From: Capronia americana
Lineage: Eukaryota; Ascomycota; Eurotiomycetes; Chaetothyriales; Herpotrichiellaceae
Assembly: GCA_016110215.1 (NCBI GenBank)
Contig: JADWQD010000013.1
Span: forward strand, 930,001-994,000
Reading direction: 5' to 3'
Length of the DNA: 64,000 bases
The notes below the pieces were generated by a model that saw only the letters and a list, made by a program, of their open reading frames with translations, made no database searches and had not been told where the DNA came from. Of the stretch, positions 22,401 through 33,200 are shown one piece after another; the first letter of the stretch is position 1; the number at the start of each line of letters is the position of its first letter. The position numbers and the translations under genes were made by a program.

Positions 22401-22547
22401 GCAACCGCTCCGCCATTCATCCCGGGACAAAACTACGATCCCAGGCAACCGGGTACGCCAGATGAACCGGATCTGGCTCCAGATTTCGAAGAGTTAGACG
22501 ATGAAGATGATGCGCAATTTGAAGACGGAGGAACAAACACGGAATGA
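19404..22547 (+). CDS. large Cys-rich F-box-like protein
   Basis: A 1047-aa intronless protein. The amino terminus has an F-box-like helix set (residues about 25-75: LRSLLAQVPTETIFRLYQTS, then SWRYISWRLY). At least four Cys-rich zinc-binding-like patches follow: CQNCDAQILERCEQCSVMMH with HCSGCRKTLCASC near residue 350, CDDCHSAEHWKIKCKAC near 535, CAGCKVHICNDC and CPCKGC near 750, and FFCPNCRWDRMISGKC near 795. A Pro/Ser-rich linker and an acidic tail (DFEELDDEDDAQFED) complete it. An F-box plus zinc modules suggests a substrate receptor of an SCF ubiquitin ligase; this is inference. It ends facing the LaeA-like gene, 336 bp away. Confidence 0.8.
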   Translation: MATTPDPTPVLLPEPVPTRTIPSPFELLITCNLPILRSLLAQVPTETIFRLYQTSPYLRDFFARSPTSWRYISWRLYQPPTTTAITANVANARGQSSNTNGANGQRQSSNYALDQIILTVINPFSTRLASLELDNTAVSGTTLTSTVLILRRETLLHVSVRGCKNVSLKYHINPWLLMHALARDTPDSKGPPQGFETLALKSLYTYRCRHHRRRPYLPSSLARKESDSEPTHELVSTCHKLGIWTDTAWCTSPGARCYRRRGYVKMRTPQDPREVWVVYDRLWRSRNWLGPVENPENFSSASKKRKRDCRSWEFDEEGMNGEPIGTGPEAKFTPAHLRASHRKFVENITCQNCDAQILERCEQCSVMMHCSGCRKTLCASCAFDRPYLRNRNASEEERNKFWWAPGCAVSPCSMQDQDLPPLGALHVNQLANINSLPNPKFKWCCTEPLFSGGGGITYSNNAARDVDRIRAAPLPRGQGWEDPEFNPDRPAEPENFLPQPGPGGRWQSIDGLFQMAATLSTEDHPSISMPRVLCDDCHSAEHWKIKCKACDTAICLKHDIGDRVKARICGYKDLVLEKQEYMSKQKLLAAVMKQRKGKQTAREQDIMATESTVSTPRAARAATMPVSTFPPVTVSEAVAETPEPLRLAEARIAARVLRTPLAEIDRPLRPLSPASNSTGPLSRSTSPAPSAHSIPPTPEPNSVPRRPLRPDIPSGPKWRGCQAFLCPATRSAAGDHRRRCPAPLNQCAGCKVHICNDCTHSLEPPCPCKGCQQPPADEENSMTTMPATTPAPGEPLFFCPNCRWDRMISGKCKRKSEAFLKARSQSIKRFKKRKDKMRKPVEERRRSRGAAGNLSATEQAIEGLVEFFTSLNTQYPATMGQQQGEASSPSRSESASQSDVVSNNPDEIRELEDMGALARDLIRRIQRLRDQFRPGSLAAQALPDIRVDDGVQAAARLMAGNAAQRLAHEALAIQMASDIVGPHHTIYLPPSPAPHGMANATAPPFIPGQNYDPRQPGTPDEPDLAPDFEELDDEDDAQFEDGGTNTE

Positions 22548-22883
22548 TATGTGTGGTTTATTGGGCTTAGGCCGTGGGGATCTGAGGTGGAAAAGTATTT
22601 CACGGAAGCTGTTAACAGCATGGAAGCAAGCGAGGGTGAGATCTTAATACGTACAACACGGCTTTTACCGAATGAAGAACGAACTGCGACTTTGAGCTCT
22701 AATGATTGAACGGCGAGTGTGTGATGATCGTTGATAAATCTAGACTTCGGTCTCGTGAAAGGGGATTCATCGCGACTGCTATGCACGGTCAGACTCGTGT
22801 GGTGGTGACATCGAACCCAAGCTGACGTTGGCTCGCCCTGCGATTACAAGGAGTTTTAAATGTAATACAATGAACGGTTGGGG
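22548..22883. other. convergent 3' region
   Basis: Gap between the stop codons of two converging genes. It must contain both transcript ends; no motif is claimed. Confidence 0.5.
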
Positions 22884-24055
22884 TTATTGAACCGGCCTCC
22901 GTCCCTTCACGAAGTACCACTGTTGGTAGAGGTGGAGGCTTCGATCTACAAACTCCTCTTGGACCTCTGCCATTGCCGTCTCCGTGTCCTCGCGCGAGTG
23001 GTCCAAGATCTGGCGGTAGTAGGCGAGCATGAACGAGGGGACCGATTGGAGCATCTGGACGCGGTACAGCGCGCCAATCTCTTTGAGCTTGGGGTCTTTC
23101 GCCCAGGGTCCGATGGGGACCTGTTCATGGGGGACGACAGGTATTAGAAAAAAAGAGTGCGGATCTGGCGGCCGTAAGGGGGGTGTGGGTGTTCTCACCT
23201 TCTTCACGACTTCCTGCACGTCCTGGAACCCGGCGTCGATCATCCACTGTTTGTGGAGATGGGCCACTTCGAGAGGCTTGCCCGTCTTCTCGCTGGCCCG
23301 TTCGAGTTCGGCGACGGCGGCGACACAGGCCGTCGCACGCTCCAAGCCGCCGTCGTCGCTGAAGAAACGCACCGAGTGTTCTTGCATCTCCACCCAGCCT
23401 CCGGGCGCGAGATTGTTCCAGACCTGCTCGTAGAATCGCGGCCAGTCGCCGATGCCGCCGCACAGAGCACGGCCGTGGATGAAGTCGAACTTTTCGTTCT
23501 CCTCCCACGTCCACTCGGCCTCGGCGTCGTCGACGTAGAACTTCAGATTCGGCGGCACCCAGAGCGGCTGGATCGGGCTGAGGTCTGTGCCAAACACCAG
23601 CGTGCCGGGGAATCGGTCGGCCACATCGACGGCCCAGATCCCCGTTCCGGTGCCGACGTCCAGGATGCGATGCAGGTCGCTGGGGAGCGGCGCGGTGAAA
23701 AGCTCTCCACCAAGTAGCATCTTGCAGATGTGATGCAGCAGATCTAGTCGCTCTTGCTCCTGTTTGTCGTTCGGAAGATGGTAAGCACCCGCACGGTACG
23801 AGTGGTACGTGCGACCGTTTTCATAGCGGTAGTTGTACACTGAAGATCGGAGGCTTTCGCTGATGGACGACTGCTGGTCCTCGCCATAGCCGGAATCTGC
23901 GTCGAACTCGTCTCTCTGGGCGAATGTGTTAGCGAGTGTACCGATACTTGCACGGGCTAATAATGAATTTGTGCGCTTGCCGTGTCGCCATTATCCACCT
24001 GAAGATCGCCATCTCGCACAGACGATGGTCCTGGTCCATCCTGCGCGGTCGCCAT
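22884..24055 (-). CDS. LaeA-like SAM-dependent methyltransferase
   Basis: Three exons on the minus strand, 24055-23981, 23915-23199 and 23120-22884, give 342 aa. The middle exon holds the SAM motif ILDVGTGTGIWAVDVADRFP, then VFGTDLSPIQP, FDFIHGR and LAPGGWVEMQEH; YNYRYENGRTYHSYR ahead of the fold is the usual lead-in of the fungal LaeA/TAM group. The 78-nt intron at 23121-23198 is in frame and without stops, so a naive reading adds 26 residues; family alignment (VKK joined to VPIGPWAKDPK) supports removing it. The first intron needs either a GC donor (ACG|GCAAGC) or a weak GTGGAT donor 18 nt earlier. LaeA itself is a nuclear regulator of secondary metabolism; most paralogues, possibly this one, are uncharacterised. 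Confidence 0.88.
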
Positions 24056-24552
24056 TCTGATTTTATTCAGTCTCTGCACCCACGCAGCGCATACCACCTG
24101 AAAGCAGGAGAGTCTCCGGAGGTGGCAACTTGACAAGACTTCTCCGTCCGTAGCACTACATGTTGTGTGCTGTCTGCTGCATCTGCAAGGTGCCGGGGAG
24201 GAGCACTTCTGCAAGCTTATCAGTGCTAAGGACAGTGAGGGCTAGGGAGGCCCGTCCCTCGTGCACACAACCATGTGTCGACGTTCGTGGCCTCGGGCGT
24301 CTTCCTTCCACTGTGGCTAGCCGCGGATTGGGCACTAGCACGACTCCTAGGCACCTCTTAGCGCTCTTGGCGCCGCGGGGCAGCAAACCCGTCGGTGCCA
24401 CCACGAGCACAGCCGAGACGGCGTGTCTCTCGACTGCGCCAGGTGGATGATGGGTACCGACTGTAGTACGAGGTACTAAATAATGCATTCGTGCACGTCC
24501 ATCCCCACGACTGTTCGCCTCTCTCGCACATCTCGGGCAGCGTCAGTTCAAC
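24056..24552. promoter_or_regulatory. divergent promoter between methyltransferase and P450
   Basis: About 500 bp lie between the two start codons, so shared or linked control of the LaeA-like gene and the P450 is plausible. No consensus site is claimed. Confidence 0.45.
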
Positions 24553-26415
24553 ATGGCCGTTGCTGATGGTCTTGTCAATTCCATCCTCGCCGCCGCCGGG
24601 GCATACCTTCTCTACCTGCTCGGCCTGGTCGTCTACCGCTTGTACTTCCACCCGCTGGCGAAGTTCCCCGGCCCTAAATATGCAGCCATCAGCCACTGGC
24701 ATGAAGCCTACTACGATGTTGTGCTGAAAGGGCAGTTCACGTTCAAGGTACAGGAACTACACAGACAATACGGTAGATAATCGCTCGATTTCCCCCCGAT
24801 TCACGACTCACGATTCACACGTACATAATTACCCCAGTATCTTCTTCCTAATGCGCGTTGCGTAGGACCTATCGTGCGTATCGTCCCGGATGAGGTGCAT
24901 ATCCAGGACTCGGACTTCTACGAAACTCTGTACACCAAAGCTGGGCGCGTGGACAAGTATGACTGGATGGCTGGCCGGTTCGGGGACCACGATTCTGCGT
25001 TTGCGACCTCCTCGGACGAGCTCCATCGGATTAGACGGGGGGCGCTCAACCCGCTGTTCTCGCGACAACGCATTCTCGACCTTCAAGATGTCATTCAGGG
25101 GAAGATCGACATCCTGGTGGACCGGGTGCGGGAGTTCCAGGCCACAGGGAAGGTCATGCCCATCAACCGAGCGTTCTCGGCCCTCACTGAGGAAGTCATC
25201 CTGGAGTACTGCTTCAACCTGAGTTACGGGGCGCTACGACAACCCGAGTTCGAGAAGTCCCTCCACGATCCGATCATGGCGGCCAACGCGTTCAGCAATG
25301 TATCTCTCCAGTTCCCCTGGCTCCCGAAGATCCTGTTCAATCTCCCTCAGTGGCTCACCGTGAAAATGCAGCCCGAATATGCTCAGTTCTTCCGAATGCA
25401 AGGTGTATGTGAAATGATGTTGATTTGTGTCTAAGGGGACGCCGCCGCTGACCAACGATCAATGATTCAAATCGCAGGATTTCCGCAAGCAAATCGACGC
25501 CATGAAGTCCGGGCGAATGAAAGACGTGCTCGAGAAGTCGACCCACCGAACGGTCTTCCAGGAACTAATCGAAGGCAACCTGCCGCCTGCGGAGAAGAAC
25601 TCGCTCCGCCTCCAGGGCGAGGCTTCGGTAGTAGTTGCCGCCGGTGTCGTAACTACGGGCTGGGCCCTCTCGACGGCAGCCTTCCACATCATCAACAATC
25701 CGTCCGTTTTCCAGAACCTGCGCACCGAGCTGGAGGCCGCGATTCCCGACCCCGACGCAAAACCAAGGTGGACCGAGCTTGAAAAGCTGCCCTACCTCGC
25801 CGGATGCGTGCGCGAGTGTGTGCGCATGTCCTACGGCGTCACGGCCCGAGAACCACGGCTCCTGTCCAAGCCACTTGAATACAAAGGCTGGGTCATCCCG
25901 GCCAGGACGCCCGTGAGCATGACCAACGTCGACGTGTGCGACGACGAGACCATCTTTCCTGACCCGAGGGTGTTCCGGCCCGAGAGATGGATCGGCAGTC
26001 AAAAGGCCCCGAACGGCCAGAGCCTGGAGAGATACTACGTCGGGTTTGGCAAGGGCACACGAAGCTGTCTCGGCATCAAGTAAGCGCGGTTTTTCACACT
26101 CGGCACACATCCTCTACTGTTTCATCGTACGAGTTGAGTTATATGGGCTCCTCTTGAGCCTTGGACTTGTTCGGCTGACTGCTGCCCGTCCGCTCATGGT
26201 TGGCTAACTATGTAACTAACCAACTATATATGCCCAGTCTCGCGCAGGCGGAGCTCCACATGACGCTCGCGGCTCTGTTTCGGAACTTCGACTTCCAGCT
26301 CTATCACACCGACGCCAGCGATCTGGAACTCGCGCATGATTTCTTCGCGCCAAGCCCAAGGCTCGACTCGAAGGGCGTGAGGATCAAGGTCAAGCCAGCG
26401 AGCCAGCCAGCATAG
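24553..26415 (+). CDS. cytochrome P450 monooxygenase
   Basis: Four exons, 24553-24772, 24866-25404, 25478-26079 and 26238-26415, give 512 aa. One amino-terminal membrane anchor (residues about 5-30, LAAAGAYLLYLLGLVVYRLY) precedes the Pro-rich hinge HPLAKFPGPKYAA. The oxygen-binding I helix reads AAGVVTTG, the ExxR of helix K is RECVRM, the PERW segment is FRPERW, and the haem loop is FGKGTRSCLGI with the thiolate Cys near residue 450. Introns use a GTAGAT donor, then GTATGT and GTAAGC. The overall look is that of fungal class II P450s of the trichodiene-oxygenase-like group that tailor secondary metabolites; the substrate cannot be read from sequence. Divergent from the LaeA-like methyltransferase. 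Confidence 0.92.
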
Positions 26416-27472
26416 GATAGGATAGGATAGGAGAGGGTTAGGTCTGGGTGAAGGGGTTTTTATGCGCCCGTGGACCTTGGACTGCGGGCGGGTCGGCTTC
26501 TTCAAATTTCGTTGTGTTTCGACGGAACGAAGTAGCTCGTACTGGGACTGGGACTGGTACTGGTACTGGTACTGGCAATGGCACTCGAACTAGTCCTTAA
26601 GATGCCCTATATATATATTAATCGAGCCGGTGAAGTGATAGCAGTGATAGTAATGATATTAATGAGTGTATGTATGGTCATAGATGCAGATCAGAGGCGT
26701 ACGAGGACTGATATAACTATCAGGCCGAATCATAACGTCTCAAACAATTTTTGCGCGGGATACATAGCTTGCGCGTCACGCTGGTTTCCCCAGAGAAGGA
26801 GAAGGAGAAGGAGAAGACACTGCTGGTATTGTAATATACATCTATCTCATCGTACGGATTATGTATGTCGTATTGAACTATACATTCATATCTACCGAGT
26901 ACATCCATTTCAATATCTACATCACCATCGATATCGATACGGATACGGATACCCATGCTCCGTACTGCATACTGGTACGTATCTTGAACTTTTCCCCGAG
27001 CTTTTGACATCCGCTCAAGGCATTTCAAGGCAATGCAACCACCCTGACCCTAAAACTGTACTCCATCCGAAAAGAAGAAGAATATGGGATGTGGCCCTGG
27101 CAGAAGGAAGCTCGCATCACCGTTGCAGAGAGTACATACATAGCTGTATTCTCATCGTTATGCAGCATAGACCCCCAACTCCAAGATCAAGGCCGCTTTG
27201 CGTCTGGGGGCCAAAACGATATCCAAGACCCTCGATCTTGCCTGGGTTGCGGGACAAAATGTTCGTCCGCTTTGCCAAACGCCAACAGGACCTTCGGGTT
27301 CTCATCCAACCGCCCTGTGTTCATTGCAGAAGGCCATCTGAAGGGGATCCAAGTAAGTCCCAAGGTCATAGCATTATACAGCCGGTGAAAAGCCAACAGT
27401 GCTGTACGACTCGTCTTGCCAAACTGTAATTTCCAAGAGTCTTGCAAAAAAAAGTCGACCTTCGTGTGGCCC
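26416..27472. other. repeat-rich convergent intergenic region
   Basis: Roughly 1 kb between the P450 and the checkpoint kinase stop codon. It holds several microsatellites: GGATA at 26413-26435, GGTACT/GGGACT at 26540-26575 and GGAGAA at 26793-26816, plus AT-rich runs and GATAC repeats near 26930-26950. A 283-codon frame at 26578-27429 crosses these repeats and is not considered a gene. Confidence 0.6.
26540..26575. repeat. GGTACT/GGGACT hexanucleotide microsatellite
   Basis: Six consecutive imperfect copies of a 6-bp unit ACTGGG/ACTGGT, non-coding, just after the P450 gene. Confidence 0.85.
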
Positions 27473-29658
27473 TTACTTCTTCCCGCGCTTGGGCACCTCC
27501 TCCGGGAGATACCTCGATGTCACATCATCGGCGAATAATGGCATGTCCCCTTTGCCGCCCATGTTCATGAACTCGGCCTGCTGCCTGTTTGCTGCCGGGT
27601 GCTCTTCTTTCGGGACCTCCTCGACATTCTTAGAGGCTTTGCCCGTCTTCTTGCCCCGCGGTGTACTCGTGGCATTCTTACCGGAAGGATTCTTTTCCCA
27701 CACTTTCACATGAGCGGGCGAGCCAGGAATTTGCATGGGTTGACCTTGGATCGGCTGGCCGCCATTGAGCTCAACGACTTTGCTCACTTTGATGTCGTTG
27801 ATGTTGGCTAGTAGTGTGCGTTCGCGCTGGACCTTCCGCTTCGAAAAGTCGAACGCACTCATTTGCCCGGTGAGGCCATCAAGTGAATCTGCAGGGTTGA
27901 TATAGCCGGCATTTCGAGTCCAAGGATGCTCTAGACATTGATCAATGGTGATGCGTTTTTCGACGTCGACTGTTAACATGCGATCAATCAGGTCGAGGGC
28001 CGGGTCGCCTATGGAGTCCCAGTACGGTGAAGGGTAGTCGAAGCGACCCATCTTGATCTGTTGGGCAAGGGTGTAAGGGTTTTCTCGTGAGTATAACTCG
28101 TCCGAGAAGGGTGGGAAGCCACACAGACAGATGTACAAAACCACGCCGAGTGACCAGACATCTACTGCTTTGGTGTACTTTCGGTGTCGGGTGTTCTCCA
28201 GGATCTCTGGGGCGACATCTGACGCGTGGTTAACAAGTGCCTAGGCCACCGGAAGGTTACATATACTTACAACTCGGCGTTCCGCAGAGCGTCGTCGTGA
28301 AAGACTCCTCTCCGATAATCTTTGCCAACCCGAAATCTGCCAACTTGATGGACAAGTTCTTGTCGGTTAAGAGAATGTTTTCAGGCTTGATATCCCGGTG
28401 GACGATGTTGCGTTCATGCAGATACTTGGTCCCCTGGAATAGCTGTATGAAGACCTTCCGCGTCTCCGCTTCGGTCAGTTTCTGCTTGGTCACAATCAGG
28501 TTAAACAGTTCTCCTTCGGCAGCCAGCTCCAGAACCAGGTACACTCCGTCATGCTCGTCGAACGTCTCCTTCAGGCACAGAACATTGGGGTGGCTGACAC
28601 TCATCAGGACGGCAATTTCTTGCTCGAGGCCTTCAGTCTGCGACTTCTGCGACTCTCCCATTCGCCTCTCGAACTTTTTGACCGCGAATTTGAATCCTGT
28701 CGATCTTTCCACGCAAAGGTAGACCGTTGCAAAATGACCCTTCCCCAGCTGCTGCAGGATCCTGTAGCGCGAATTGAACGCGCTCGAATCTCGATTTCTC
28801 GGATATCGGAAGACGAATCTCGCCTCGTCCAATATGGTGATTTCATCACCGTCCTCGAGCTCTCTTCGCTTGTTGCGGCCCAGCAATGCTTCATTGACAA
28901 AGGTGCCGTTGCTTGACAGATCTTCGAGAATCGCTATCATGTCCCCGTTGCGCGACTCGTTGAAAATCAAGCAGTGTCGATTCGATACCGTCGGGATATC
29001 AAGGACCATGTCACACTCGGGGTGTCTCCCAATCAGATATCCACCAGCGGGGAATCCCTTGTCGTTTTTCTCCTCCTCATACTCTTTCTCCGCTTCGAGC
29101 AGCTCCTTCTTGCCTCGCTTCTTGCTCTTCACAGTCTGCCTCGCGACCTCTAGTGGCCTTGCTGGAGCAGGGCAAAATGCTCTCCGTTTCATCTGCAGCC
29201 GATGGCCATTGTCAGTCATGGGAAACAAGTAGCCCCAGGTACCATCCTCATCAGTCAGTTCAGGCTCTATATCCCGCGGAGGGTATATGAACTGCGACAA
29301 GGGCTGCGTATCTTGTGGAGGTGAAGACTGAGGAAGCGGAGGCGAGGCTATGGGTGTGACATGGCGAATTTGGCTTGGTCGCCCCTCTGGAGGAGTCGCG
29401 GTGTGCTCCTTATATTCGGTAGCGGTGGACTCGTGGTTCGTCAGGGGAGAAGGTAGATAATGGTCCTTGAGCGGTGTCTGCTGCTGCGGATCTTTCTGGG
29501 GTTGCGAGGAGATTCTCTGTGAACGACGAGGCTTTTTGATTTCCTGGTCTTCGCCTGTGCTGCGCTGTTCCAGCCGTGTCAGACTCAGAGGGACACATAA
29601 GATGCGATCTTCTCACTCTATTCCGCTTCAGGCTGCTCTTCTCCGTCTTGGGAGACAT
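27473..29658 (-). CDS. cds1: FHA-domain checkpoint kinase (CHK2/Cds1/PRD-4)
   Basis: Three exons on the minus strand, 29658-29617, 29564-28271 and 28218-27473, give 693 aa. The first intron (52 nt, GTGAGA...GAACAG with CTGAC) joins a 14-residue start to a disordered tail with a KKPRRSQR nuclear-type signal. One FHA domain (about 190-260) shows YLIGRHPECD, VSNRHC and LSSNGTFVN. The kinase (about 282-560) has GKGHFATVY, catalytic Lys in FAVKKF, HRDIKPEN near 403, DFGLAK near 424 and CGTPSYVAPEI, where the Tyr codon is formed across the second intron. This is the DNA-damage and replication checkpoint kinase, which in Neurospora (PRD-4) also links damage to the circadian clock. Only one FHA domain is present, unlike yeast Rad53. 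Several SQ/TP sites lie in the amino-terminal tail. Confidence 0.92.
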
Positions 29659-30219
29659 GCCCCTTAGCCAGCAAACGAGCTCCGTTCAGCACCTTCCGGA
29701 TGATACTTCTTCGGTTTCCGCACAGATAATACTCGACAGATCTGAGAGCCCGTGCGTGAAACAAGGCTGGCCAACGACGCTCCGGCTTCTGGGCCTGGCT
29801 TGTCGCCCTCCTCGAACTTTTAGTCTTGGGCAAAAGAACGAACTCAGAGGGATATGATAGCTGAAGGTGACTGGCATACAAAATCGAGGAGGTTCGCAAC
29901 GCGCAGGTGCAATCGGAGGGCGACCCCGTCAATCGGTAAGCGCATCACGTGTTGGAGCCTGGACGCCTGGGCACTCTGGTCCCTCAGGGTCCCTTAACTA
30001 ATCCGCCCACGACTGCTTAGAGCCCAGCTTATAGGCATACCCAATAGAATCGTGGCTGCTCCCCATGAGCTCCGTCGAGACGAGCATTGCCGCTTCGGGC
30101 CAAGGCCAACAGCATGGCGGTGGAGACTCCATCGTCATGTTTCCCTTGATTCTTTAGGACCTTTCAATGTGGCCTCACAAAGTCAGCGCCTGTGCAATAA
30201 CGCGCCCAGTTACGGCGAG
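29659..30219. promoter_or_regulatory. divergent promoter between checkpoint kinase and Stt4
   Basis: 561 bp between divergent start codons. One CACGTG box occurs at about 29946 (GCATCACGTGTTGG). Whether a bHLH factor uses it is unknown. Confidence 0.4.
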
Positions 30220-33200
30220 ATGGACGTGTACGCTGCTACCACCTTCACACTTACTATTCCTTTACTAACACATTTGCAGCGGCCATGGAGGACTGCGGCG
30301 GCTGGCCTTCTCCAAGCTCGCGGCCCTCTCCTCGGTGCGGTCCTCGATGCGGGAGGCTGATTTCAATCGACTCACCTCGTCGATGCCCTCGCTCAAACCA
30401 CCCGGAGGTGGCGGGATCTTTGATGGAGTCCTCCGCTCCATTGCGCCCACCTCTCGGGTGCCTATGAGCTCCCGCGAGCTTGACGTGCTGCTTGCCCTAT
30501 GCGCCAGCGCCCACGACCTGCATGATCTCTCGCATGCCGACCGCCTTGCCAAACAGTTGATGGCCTACCTTCCCGAATCTCATTCGCAACTATTCTCACC
30601 CTCTCCATTCATCCAGGAGATCAGACCCGCCCCATGGACCGCTCTCACCTACCAACTCACCACGGCCCTCCTCGTCCTCGGCCTCCGGTTTCCCTCCCTG
30701 AAAGAGGCTGTCTCTGCCAGCATCAAAGAATATGTACAAAACTGGTCCCAGTCAGCTTCGGACTTGACTTCGCTGAATGTTGGCGAACAAGATGAGGAGC
30801 AAGGAGACGAGACCCAGGAGATTGCAGCGGCCACGGTATCCTTGATTGGATTTCTGGATGCCGCCGCCATCCACGAGAATTTCTGGACTGCCTATGAAAG
30901 GGTCGAACTCATCCGGAACCTAAAAGAAGCGCTCTCGGAGCGCTTCCTCATAGCCCTCGAGACTGCTTCATCCGCCATCCGAACCTCGACTTCCTCCGAG
31001 GCCGGTGAACGAGACTGGAGAAAGTACCTGAGGCGATTCGCTGCCCAAGGTCTACCGGTCGGGGCTATGCTGCTGCAAAAAGGGTTTGTCAAGCTGGTAC
31101 TTGCATGCACCGCAAGAATGCTTTGCGATGAACATACGGTGCAATGCGGAGATATCCTCGACCAGTATATCGCTGGCACTCATATCAACAGCGCCAAAGA
31201 TGACAGTATCACCGACGACATGGTGGAATATCTGGTGGATGTCATCACTGAGCAAATGCGCGTCTTGGAGGATGGCTCTGATTACCTTCAGCTAAGCTCC
31301 GTTTGGCAGCAACGGCTTGCTTTTTCTGTCAAAGCATACGCTCTGGAGGCGTACCTGCACTGCCTGGTCCTGGATGACGATATCGCGGATGCCGACGACC
31401 TTGCTGCATGGCTGGAAGACTCGGTCGCAAACCAGGTCCAAATGACAGATACCGACCTCGCGGATATTGTGCTGAAGAGCGTAGCGGTCGTTGCCAAGTA
31501 CCTGCCCGAAGGTGCGAGCAACTACGCTCGGATTCTGTTGAGATTCATTGTTCGGGGTACCTCGAGACCAGATGCGGTGACCATCGCCGCACAGAGTCTA
31601 TCACATATTCTACGCATGTTGTCACAAGACGCCGTAATCACAACAATATACTCCCTGGGAAACGTCCTCAGTTCACAAACAGGCGCGGAGAAGGCTCATC
31701 AGCTTCACGGTGCGGCAGAAACCAATGGCCACAACGGATCTATGTCATCCACCACCCGACTGCGAACCGGAAGCGTCATCTCCCTGTCGTTGAGCGGCGA
31801 CGAAGAGACATCACTGGTGTGCGGAAATGTTGCCCATGCCATCGTGGTCATAGCCACCGAATGCAATGACAGTAAGATAATCGCACTCGTGCAGATGATG
31901 ATGTTACAGAAAGTTGGCAGGATCAGTATGGTGGTAGATGCTCACATTGTCCAAGAATCCGCAAAGCTTTCCATTTTTGGGAAGGAGAGTGAGTTCAAGA
32001 CCCTCCTGAAACTCTACACCAGGTTGCATCAGGAAGCTGTCGTCCAAAACAATGTGCAGATTCTGGACGCTGTCCGAAATGCACAAGAGTACCTGGCGCT
32101 GAACTTGGACAACCGTTCTTCGTTGTTCAAGATCTTCGCTATGCAATTGCTGGAACGGATCCTCAGCAAGGGAGACGTGGTCGAGGGAGAGTTCAAGCAA
32201 TCCGCAGAGGTGGAACAGGCTGCAAAGGAAATAGCACCTCTTCTTAAGCCTCTATCCATCCTGGCTTCCCGGAAACCTGCCCTTACAGTAGAAAGCACTC
32301 TTGCTGACGACACTGATATTCTGGGCATGGCCAGAGAAGTCTGGTATAACGTGGCTGTGCACGGAATCACTCTACAATCGCGCATCGGGCAGCAATACTA
32401 CGAGGAACTTCGAGTACTGGCAATGCACTCATTGCCTCTCGTCGACGACGACCGTGCCGAACTTTTGGAGTCAGACGTGGAAATCAACACTGTCTTGAGG
32501 AGGGGCATGAATCCGCAGCATATGCATGCTCAGAAGAAGGCCTTGATCGCCGTCATACCAGACAGGGAATCCGAGATTGGCAAGCTGAGCTATCAGAAAG
32601 TCGTGTTTCTGAATGCAGTGTTTCTGGTCGAAAGTCTCCGCGCTTCTTCTGGTAGCTGCGCAGAAATTTTGGACTACTTCAGTGACCCGAGCACGCAGAG
32701 CAGCCACATGGGAGCATGCCTGGGCTCGATAGCCAACAAAGTCGTGGACAGATACACTCAAAAGGCTATTAGTGCAAAGGAAGAGGACTTCAGCGCTCCG
32801 TACGTCTCTCGACAACTTGCGAGAATCCTCAGTGGTTGCTGTCACCGAAGCAGTAAAATGCAGGAAGTCGCAAGAGCTGCGGTCAACCACATCGTCACCT
32901 TTGCACCATCCGCCTTGTGTCAGAAATCGGCTCTGTTCGCTTTACTGGAATTGCTATCCTTGATGTGGTCGAGTTGTTTGGATGCAGATACTGATGAGTA
33001 CGAGTGGCGCCCGACCCTCACCTCCACTCGAGGCAAGATCACGATTGAGTTGTCCGACGACTACGCATTCCGCCGACGTACTGAACAGAACCTGCATAGC
33101 GACGCCCGGAAATGGGTTACTATGGTCATGGGGGTGGCACCTCTGGATGTGAAAGGCCTCCTTCAGACCTATCTTTCCGAGTTCGATGATACAGGCGCAT

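Noticed and set aside
23121..23198. 26 in-frame residues inside the LaeA-like protein as true coding
   Set aside because: The segment has GTGAGA and CAG ends and Pro-rich filler, and interrupts a conserved family junction; it is better read as an intron without stop codons.
25565..26110. 181-codon minus-strand frame over the P450
   Set aside because: Antisense to the I-helix to haem region; explained by codon bias of the P450.
26578..27429. 283-codon plus-strand frame after the P450
   Set aside because: Runs through GGAGAA, GATAC and TA microsatellites and AT-rich DNA; Arg and Tyr runs reflect the repeats, and it ends against the checkpoint kinase.
29940..29960. CACGTG E-box as a regulator site for the cds1/stt4 pair
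   Set aside because: A single 6-bp match is expected by chance in a window of this size; mentioned as context only.
30347..30349. First ATG of the stt4 large exon as the real start
   Set aside because: In-frame codons upstream match the expected amino terminus, and a complete intron signal set with TACTAAC supports an earlier start.
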